64,000 nucleotides of DNA from Actinoplanes solisilvae (lineage in GTDB: Bacteria; Actinomycetota; Actinomycetes; Mycobacteriales; Micromonosporaceae): the NCBI RefSeq assembly GCF_003999975.1, contig NZ_RJAC01000011.1, positions 1 to 64,000 on the forward strand. Reading direction: 5' to 3'. The position numbers were made by a program, and so were the translations under genes. The first letter of the stretch is position 1; each line of letters starts with the position of its first letter. A model generated the notes under the pieces. The model ran no database searches. It was not told the DNA's origin and was given only the letters and a program-made list of their open reading frames with translations. Of this stretch, positions 58,982 through 64,000 are shown piece after piece.

Positions 58982-59006
58982 CACCTGGTCGTGTGACCAG
59001 TATGGT
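58978..59006 (+). promoter_or_regulatory. Palindrome-in-spacer promoter 2 (Uma2-2)
   Basis: -35 CTGACA (58978-58983), 17-bp spacer with CTGGTC-GTGT-GACCAG (58985-59000), -10 TATGGT (59001-59006). Same design as at 58383, and again the previous gene's TGA lies in the -35. Confidence 0.6.
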
Positions 59007-59043
59007 GACGGGACCGAGTCTTTCGGCGTGGAGGTGCTCCGCC

Positions 59044-59592
59044 ATGACCCGTTTCTGGTTGCCGCCGATCGAGGATCTTGATATCGAAGACCTCGCCACC
59101 CTGCCCAAGCACTACCGATACGAGTTGCGTGAGGGCAATCTCGTCATCGCCGCGCCGACGAGCTTCTGGCACAAAGAGATGTCGATGCGTCTGGTGACGA
59201 TGTTGCACAAGGCGGGCCTGAACGCCTTCGTCGATCCTGGGATCAGGGGCGACCGCCCGCGCGACAACCGTCTGGCCGACTTGGGTGTCGTCACCCGCCT
59301 GCCACCCGGGCTGGCCACCTACTCCAATTTGCCGGCGTCGTCGTTCAGCCTGGTCGTCGAGATCGTGTCCGAGAACTCGGTCAACGGCGAATACACCGAC
59401 AAGGCCGCCTGGTACGCCGAGCACGGCATCCCCGAGTACTGGATCGTCGACCAGGCCCCCGACCGCTCCGACGACGACGCCTTCGTGCTCGTCCACCGCC
59501 TCCTGCTGGCCGGCGGCGAGCCGATCTACGGCCGTGAGCGAAATGTCCTCCTCTCCGACCTCGAACGCGAATATCCTCATCTTGACTCGTGA
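59044..59592 (+). CDS. Uma2 family (PD-(D/E)xK-like) protein 2
   Basis: A 182-residue paralogue of the preceding product, with matching motifs YELREGNLVIAAP, NRLADLGVV (Ala replaces the Pro of PD), LVVEIVSENSVNGEYTDKAAWYAE and PEYWIVD. ATG 59044 has GGAGG 9 nt upstream; residues before it are not family-like. The two Uma2 units are about 600 bp each, suggesting tandem duplication with divergence. Confidence 0.85.
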   Translation: MTRFWLPPIEDLDIEDLATLPKHYRYELREGNLVIAAPTSFWHKEMSMRLVTMLHKAGLNAFVDPGIRGDRPRDNRLADLGVVTRLPPGLATYSNLPASSFSLVVEIVSENSVNGEYTDKAAWYAEHGIPEYWIVDQAPDRSDDDAFVLVHRLLLAGGEPIYGRERNVLLSDLEREYPHLDS

Positions 59593-59617
59593 CATCTGGT
59601 CGCTCGACTACTGGTCT
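59589..59617 (+). promoter_or_regulatory. Palindrome promoter 3, degraded (before vapB relic)
   Basis: GTGACA and CTGGTC (59596-59601) are kept, but the second arm is altered: GACTAC replaces GACCAG, and the -10 region reads TACTGG/TGGTCT. Its position right after the Uma2-2 stop matches the other two units. Confidence 0.45.
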
Positions 59618-59654
59618 GGAGGTGGGTGGTCCGATGGAGCCCGAGGAGGAGCCG

Positions 59655-59914
59655 ATGACGGATCTGGCCGAAAAGCCCGACCTCCAGGAGGGGTTGATCA
59701 AGACCTGCTCGAAGAAGCGCGCCGGCAGGTCGGCGTCGAATCGAATACCGAGGTGATCAATATTGCGCTCCGGCGGCTGGTGGAAGAGAGGCGGGAACGC
59801 CGCCTTCGCGCCTACGACAGCATCCAGCGCATGGTCCGGGAAGGGCTGCTCGATCTGGATGCGATCGACCGGGGGCGTGAATGTCTCGTCGATACCAGCG
59901 TGTTGGGCCGGTAG
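59655..59914 (+). pseudogene. Broken vapBC toxin-antitoxin locus
   Basis: An ATG at 59655 (GAGGAG upstream) starts MTDLAEKPDLQ, but the antitoxin body DQDLLEEARRQVGVESNTEV...IALRRLVEERR is in another frame, so a frameshift lies near 59690-59700. The same frame then runs into CLVDTSVLGR and a stop. This is the N-terminal strand of a VapC PIN toxin (first metal Asp) cut after ten residues. Neither protein can be made intact. Confidence 0.65.
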
Positions 59915-59946
59915 GCAATGACCCGGCTCGATCTGTGAACCGTTTC

Positions 59947-59985
59947 CTGAGCGAGGGCCGGTGCGTTGTCGCCGGCCCCGCTCAG
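59947..59985. terminator. Hairpin terminator
   Basis: CTGAGCG-a-GGGCCGG (59947-59961) pairs with CCGGCCC-CGCTCAG (59972-59985), 14 bp with one bulged A, at the convergent ends of the vapBC relic and the 59982-60527 gene. Confidence 0.65.
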
Positions 59986-60527
59986 TAGTCGACGGAGATC
60001 GCCGACATTGTTTGGATCAGCGTGAGAATCAGAAGGATTCCGAGGGCCACGCGGCGACCGATCGCATGCCACTGCTGGCGGCGGTAGGCCTGGCACCATG
60101 CGATGCCGGCGTCGGCGGTGGCCATCGCGCCCGCGCGGTGAGTGTCGGCCAGCAGGGGGGCTTTGAGCAGGGCGATGCTGCCGCCGCGGCGATAGAGGGC
60201 CGGGGCATAGGGCTGCGGGCGCAGCACCCGCACGTCGACCTCGTACATCTGGTCGTCGCGCCATTGCTTCGTGCGTACGTCCAAACGGTGTTGAAGGTAA
60301 TCGCGGGCTGCGTAGGGCCGGCCCAGCAGGCGGCGGCGCCACGACAGGCGGCGCCAATGGCAGGCCACGTCGGCCAGCACGTCCATGTAGAGATGCTCGG
60401 CCTCGGGGTCGCCGCCGACCAGACGGGACGTCGAACTGCGCAGGTCAGCCAGGTACGTCGCGACGAAGACGACGTAGTCGTGCGGCGGCTCCTCGGCCAT
60501 GGGCGGAACGAGGTACATGACGCTCAC
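59982..60527 (-). CDS. Conserved hypothetical protein, C-terminal membrane helix
   Basis: A 181-residue protein. The N-terminal region is helical and soluble (DYVVFVATYLADLRSSTSRLVGGDPEAEHLYMDVLADVACHWRRLSW in short blocks such as HLYMDVLADVACHWRRL), with one C-terminal helix (ALGILLILTLIQTMSAI). Similar to actinobacterial proteins of unknown role. GTG 60527 is chosen with GGGAG upstream; ATG 60518 is possible. Confidence 0.6.
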   Translation of the reverse strand: MSVMYLVPPMAEEPPHDYVVFVATYLADLRSSTSRLVGGDPEAEHLYMDVLADVACHWRRLSWRRRLLGRPYAARDYLQHRLDVRTKQWRDDQMYEVDVRVLRPQPYAPALYRRGGSIALLKAPLLADTHRAGAMATADAGIAWCQAYRRQQWHAIGRRVALGILLILTLIQTMSAISVDY

Positions 60528-60622
60528 CCCCGCTCCCCATGGTCGAGGCGTGTCGCTGCGGGGCGCAAGAGGCCCGGGTATTAGGGTGTCGAACACACGT
60601 ACGTGAAATGGGGAGGTCCGTG

Positions 60623-61186
60623 GTGCGCGTACTCGGGATCGACCCGGGACTCACCCGTTGCGGGGTCGGGGTCGTCGAGGGCGTGCCGGGCCGGCAGTGC
60701 AAGCTCGTCGCCTACTACGTGGTCTACACCGAGCCCGACGAAGACATCGCGCTGCGGCTGCTGCACCTCGACAAATCTCTCGGCGAACTGGTCGCCCAGC
60801 ACCAACCCGAGAGCGTCGCCGTCGAGCGCGTCTTCTCCCAGCACAACGTGCGCACCGTGATGGGCACGGCCCAGGCCAGCGCCGTCGCCGTGCTCGCCGG
60901 GGCGCGGGCCGGGCTGCCCGTGCAGACCTACACGCCCAGCGAGGTCAAGGCGGCGGTCACCGGCTCCGGCACGGCCGGCAAGGCTCAGGTGACGGCCATG
61001 GTCACCCGGCTGCTCGCGCTCGACGAGCCGCCCCGCCCGGCCGACGCTGCCGACGCTCTCGCCCTCGCCATTTGCCACATCTGGCGGGGCGGCACGCGCG
61101 CCCGCATTCAGGCCGCCGCGGTTGCCGCGGCCAACAAAGCGCACAAAGCCGCCACCGCGGCGAACAAGAGGGGAATTCGCCGATGA
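60623..61186 (+). CDS. ruvC: Holliday-junction resolvase RuvC
   Basis: A 187-residue resolvase. VLGIDPGLTRCGVG gives the first catalytic Asp, VAVERVFSQHN the Glu, and DAADALALAICH the final Asp pair. It cuts Holliday junctions symmetrically. GGGAGG lies 6 nt before GTG 60623. An Ala/Lys-rich C-terminal tail (~30 residues) is an extension. It overlaps ruvA by 4 bp. Confidence 0.96.
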   Translation: MRVLGIDPGLTRCGVGVVEGVPGRQCKLVAYYVVYTEPDEDIALRLLHLDKSLGELVAQHQPESVAVERVFSQHNVRTVMGTAQASAVAVLAGARAGLPVQTYTPSEVKAAVTGSGTAGKAQVTAMVTRLLALDEPPRPADAADALALAICHIWRGGTRARIQAAAVAAANKAHKAATAANKRGIRR

Positions 61187-61782
61187 TCGCCAGCGTGCGT
61201 GGGGTGGTGGCGGCGATCGCGCCGGACAGCGCCGTCATCGAGGTCGGCGGCGTCGGTCTGCAGGTGCAGTGCGCCCCGGCGACCCTGGCCGGCCTGAAAG
61301 CGGGCGTCGAAGCACGGCTGGCCACCAGCATGGTCGTGCGGGAAGACTCGCTGACCCTTTACGGTTTCGCCGACGACGACGAGAAGCACCTCTTCGAGCT
61401 GCTGCAGACGGCCAGCGGGGTCGGTCCCCGGCTCGCCCAGGCCGTGCTGGCCGTGCACCAGCCCGAGGTCGTACGCCGGGCCATCTCGGGCGGCGACCTG
61501 GCCACGCTGACCCGGGTGCCGGGCATCGGCAAGAAGGGCGCCGAACGGCTCGTGCTCGAACTGCGCGACCGCGTCGGCCCGCTGCCCCTCGGCGACGGCC
61601 CGGCCGGCGTGCTCAGCGGCGCCTGGCAGGAACAGGTGCGTCAAGGCGTGCTGGCCCTCGGCTGGTCGGCGGCCCAGGCCGACCAGGCCGTCGCCGCGGT
61701 CGCCGAGAGCATCGACGGCGAGGTGCCCGCGGTGCCCGTGCTGCTGCGTCAGGCCATCCGCCTGCTGGGCAAGGCCCGATGA
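61183..61782 (+). CDS. ruvA: Holliday-junction branch-migration protein RuvA
   Basis: A 199-residue protein: OB-fold N terminus (MIASVRGVVAAIAPDSAVIEV), helix-hairpin-helix pairs (LLQTASGVGPRLAQAVL; LTRVPGIGKKGAERLVLEL) and a C-terminal RuvB-binding UBA-like domain (ALGWSAAQADQAVAAV). It binds the junction and recruits RuvB. It overlaps both neighbours by 4 bp. Confidence 0.97.
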   Translation: MIASVRGVVAAIAPDSAVIEVGGVGLQVQCAPATLAGLKAGVEARLATSMVVREDSLTLYGFADDDEKHLFELLQTASGVGPRLAQAVLAVHQPEVVRRAISGGDLATLTRVPGIGKKGAERLVLELRDRVGPLPLGDGPAGVLSGAWQEQVRQGVLALGWSAAQADQAVAAVAESIDGEVPAVPVLLRQAIRLLGKAR

Positions 61783-63818
61783 GCGAGCTGGTCTCAGCCG
61801 ACGCCGGCGACGACGATCTGGATGCCGAAGCGAGCGTCCGCCCCCGCCGCCTGGCCGACTTCATCGCCCAGCACCGCGTCCGCGACCAGCTGGAACTGCT
61901 GCTCAAGGGCGCGATGGGCCGCGGCACCCCACCCGACCACATTCTGCTCTCGGGGCCCCCTGGCTTGGGCAAGCCGGTGTCGGTGGACGCGCTGGTGCTG
62001 ATGGGCGACGGCTCGCGGCGCCGCCTCGGCGACATCGTCGTCGGCGATCAGGTCATCACCCGCACGGGTGAGGCAGCCGCCGTTCTCGCCGTGCATGAGC
62101 AGGGCGAACTCGACTCCGTGCGGATCCGCACGACCACCGGCCGCGAGGTCGTCGCGGCGCCGGACCACCCGTTCTGGACGACGGAGGGTTGGGTCAAAGC
62201 GGGCGACCTCACCCCCCAGGACACGCTGGCGAACGTGTTGTCCCCGGTGACCGTCGCCGAGGCGACCGAGGAGTCAGACGAGTTCCGCCTGGCCGGCTAC
62301 ATGGTCGGCGACGGATGCACCAGCAACCAGGTCACCTTCACCGGAGGCGATGCCACGGTGCTGGACGATTTCCGCGCCGTCTGTGACCGTCTCGGGTATT
62401 CGCACATCACCCGGCCCAACTCGGCACGCAGCGAGTTGGTGCGGATCTCAGGGCTGAAGCCTTGGCTCACCGAAACCGGCTTGATCGACAAGACGGCGTG
62501 GCTCAAGAGAGTGCCCAGGTTCGTCTTCCAGGGCGATGAGTGGCAGGTCAGTGCCTTTCTTGCTGCCTATTTCGCGTGCGACGGCACGGTGAGCCGCCGT
62601 GGGAGCGACCGCTACGACGTGGTTATCGAGTTCTACAGCGTCTCCCGCGGTCTCCTCGAAGACACCCAGCACCTTTTGCTCCGCCTGGGCATCCAATCGC
62701 GCCTGAAGCTGAAGCGCGGCCGCTACCAGGGCCGCCTCCATGAGTCGTGGCGTTTGTCGATCACCAGTCAGGACGATGCGGCGCGGTTCGCCGAGCGGGT
62801 CACACCGATCGGTGAGCGCGGTGTGCGGTTGCGTGAGTGGGCGCCGCGCCGGGACCGCTTCGATGAGCGGCTGGCGCCAGACCGGGTTGCGTCCGTGGAG
62901 CCCGCTGGTCTGACGGAATGCCGGTGTCTGACCGTCGCTGACGATCACACGTTCACTGTGAACGACCTGGTCGTGCACAACACCACTCTGGCGAACATCG
63001 TGGCGGCCGAGCTGGGGACCGGGATCCGGACGACCAGTGGGCCGGTGATCGAGCGGTCGGGGGATCTCGCGGCGATCCTGACCGGTCTCGCGCCCGGGGA
63101 TGTGCTGTTCATCGACGAGATCCATCGCATCGCGAAGCCGGCCGAGGAGCTGCTCTACAGCGCGATGGAAGACTTCCGGGTCGACGTCGTCGTGGGCAAG
63201 GGGCCGGGGGCGACCGCCATCCCGCTCGACGTCGAACCGTTCACGCTGGTCGGGGCGACCACGCGGGCCGGGTTGCTGTCGGGGCCGATGCGCGACCGGT
63301 TCGGTTTCGTCGCACACCTCGATTTCTATTCGCCGGCCGATCTCGACGCGTTGCTGCACCGGTCGGCCCGCATTCTCGGGGTGCCGATCACCGATGAGGG
63401 GGCGGCCGAGATCGCCGGGCGGTCGCGGGGTACGCCGCGCATCGCGAACCGGCTGCTGCGGCGGGTCCGGGATTATGCCGAGGTGCGCGCCGACGGCATC
63501 GTGACCGAGACCACCGCCCGGGAGGCGCTCAAGGTGTACGACGTCGACGCCTTGGGTCTCGACCGGCTCGACCGGGCGGTGCTGCGGGCGCTGATCGAGT
63601 CGTTCCGGGGCGGTCCGGTCGGCCTGTCCACGCTGGCCGTGGCGGTGGGGGAGCAGTCCGACACGGTCGAGGAGGTCTGCGAGCCGTTCCTGGTGCGGGC
63701 CGGGCTTCTGGCCCGTACGCCGCGGGGTCGTGTCGCCACCGAGGCGGGTTGGCTTCATCTCGGAAAGACACCGCCATCGGGCACGGCCCAAGGAGATTTG
63801 TTCGCACGGGATGCATGA
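61779..63818 (+). CDS. ruvB: RuvB branch-migration ATPase with in-frame intein
   Basis: A 679-residue precursor: residues 1-65 and 402-679 are RuvB (343 residues joined, the normal length), residues 66-401 an intein. Walker A reads LSGPPGLGK then the intein then TTLAN; Walker B is FIDEIHR, sensor 1 GATTRAG and arginine finger region MRDRFG are intact. Unspliced protein would have a split P-loop and be inactive as ATPase. It follows ruvA with a 4-bp overlap. Confidence 0.95.
   Translation: MSELVSADAGDDDLDAEASVRPRRLADFIAQHRVRDQLELLLKGAMGRGTPPDHILLSGPPGLGKPVSVDALVLMGDGSRRRLGDIVVGDQVITRTGEAAAVLAVHEQGELDSVRIRTTTGREVVAAPDHPFWTTEGWVKAGDLTPQDTLANVLSPVTVAEATEESDEFRLAGYMVGDGCTSNQVTFTGGDATVLDDFRAVCDRLGYSHITRPNSARSELVRISGLKPWLTETGLIDKTAWLKRVPRFVFQGDEWQVSAFLAAYFACDGTVSRRGSDRYDVVIEFYSVSRGLLEDTQHLLLRLGIQSRLKLKRGRYQGRLHESWRLSITSQDDAARFAERVTPIGERGVRLREWAPRRDRFDERLAPDRVASVEPAGLTECRCLTVADDHTFTVNDLVVHNTTLANIVAAELGTGIRTTSGPVIERSGDLAAILTGLAPGDVLFIDEIHRIAKPAEELLYSAMEDFRVDVVVGKGPGATAIPLDVEPFTLVGATTRAGLLSGPMRDRFGFVAHLDFYSPADLDALLHRSARILGVPITDEGAAEIAGRSRGTPRIANRLLRRVRDYAEVRADGIVTETTAREALKVYDVDALGLDRLDRAVLRALIESFRGGPVGLSTLAVAVGEQSDTVEEVCEPFLVRAGLLARTPRGRVATEAGWLHLGKTPPSGTAQGDLFARDA
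61974..62981 (+). other. Intein with LAGLIDADG homing endonuclease, class-3-like
   Basis: 336 residues between Lys65 of Walker A and the +1 Thr. It starts PVSVDALVLMGDG: Pro1, not Cys or Ser. Block B is VVAAPDHPFW (His65, Trp68), and the endonuclease has LAGYMVGDG (106-114) and LAAYFACDG (196-204). Block F is CRCLTVADDHTF, where Cys318 replaces the usual YD Asp, and the end is VVHN (His335, Asn336). Trp in B, Cys in F, a non-nucleophilic first residue and Thr at +1 are class 3 marks; the G-block Thr of the WCT set is Val334 here. Confidence 0.9.
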
Positions 63819-63960
63819 AATCCCCTCGTAATGCGAACGTGATGTGTGCCGCATTCGGACTTCCCAGGTTGACCGATTAGACTCGCCGCCGTTCAACCGG
63901 GAGTTGTTTATCGCCGTCGGTGGCGCGGAGCGCCGTGGACGGCCAACGGAAGGCATATTC

Positions 63961-64000
63961 GTGGACGACCTGGCAGCCGAAGCATCGGGCGGCGGCAGCT
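63961..64000 (+). CDS. Possible yajC start (partial, runs off window)
   Basis: A GTG with GGAAGG 7 nt upstream starts VDDLAAEASGGGS. In actinobacteria yajC (preprotein translocase subunit) usually follows ruvB and begins with such a short Ala/Gly-rich end. Only 13 codons are visible, so the call rests on position. The 142 bp before it (63819-63960) shows no gene. Confidence 0.4.
   Translation, partial: MDDLAAEASGGGS

Noticed and set aside
58418..59914. Complete defence island
   Set aside because: Only two Uma2 genes of unknown role and a dead vapBC are present, inside a conserved housekeeping block.

Overview
The window is GC-rich, densely coded DNA with GTG/TTG starts, many 4-nt stop/start overlaps and several apparently leaderless genes. 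Family content points to a high-GC actinomycete, most likely Micromonosporaceae (Actinoplanes-like): F420-type LLM oxidoreductase, phosphatidylinositol-mannoside genes, EF-G2, DUF1206/DUF3618/DUF4235/Holin-X proteins and a probable DUF6401 protein. The right third follows the Mycobacterium tuberculosis order around Rv2613c-Rv2588c (HIT, pgsA, PIM acyltransferase, pimA, pdxS, pdxT, yebC, ruvC, ruvA, ruvB, yajC), supporting a chromosomal actinobacterial locus. I saw no rRNA, tRNA or CRISPR array.

Left part (1-15 kb): the 3' end of an FAD monooxygenase with an in-frame Ala-Gly repeat; a ~680-bp IS607/IS605-like relic; small membrane proteins and a lipoprotein; YihY; a phytoene-desaturase-like oxidoreductase; a duplicated pair of small 'TDRGT' proteins feeding into an XRE-DUF5753 regulator; a GT4 glycosyltransferase; an ABC exporter with a NarL-type two-component system; and an AraC-VOC pair. 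At 15.4-18.8 kb lies a tightly overlapping four-gene minus-strand operon: membrane-anchored unknown protein, radical SAM enzyme, inositol-monophosphatase-like phosphatase and MNT-like nucleotidyltransferase. It is the best candidate here for an undescribed pathway.

Middle (19-37 kb): stress/membrane DUF genes, decayed scraps of an SLC13 permease and an HtrA protease, a LuxR-LAL regulator, an alpha/beta-hydrolase membrane protein, a voltage-gated-type ion channel, a RecQ-like helicase, and an LLM oxidoreductase split by a second copy of the relic. Removing 676 nt restores its frame exactly. Then come a GH3 hexosaminidase, lipoprotein, DUF1206, MscS and the Holin-X/DUF3618/DUF4235 operon.

Right part (37-64 kb): cold-shock protein, aldo/keto reductase, methyltransferase-adenosine deaminase pair, a secreted metalloprotease, an OmpR-type two-component system, ADP-ribosylglycohydrolase, a GGDEF protein, a lone tnpB whose right end abuts the HIT promoter, then the PIM/PLP/Holliday-junction block. 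Inside this block are two Uma2 genes and a wrecked vapBC, each behind a promoter whose spacer holds the same palindrome (degraded in the third). ruvB carries a 336-residue intein in its Walker A motif. The intein begins with Pro and has a block-F Cys, features of class 3 inteins.
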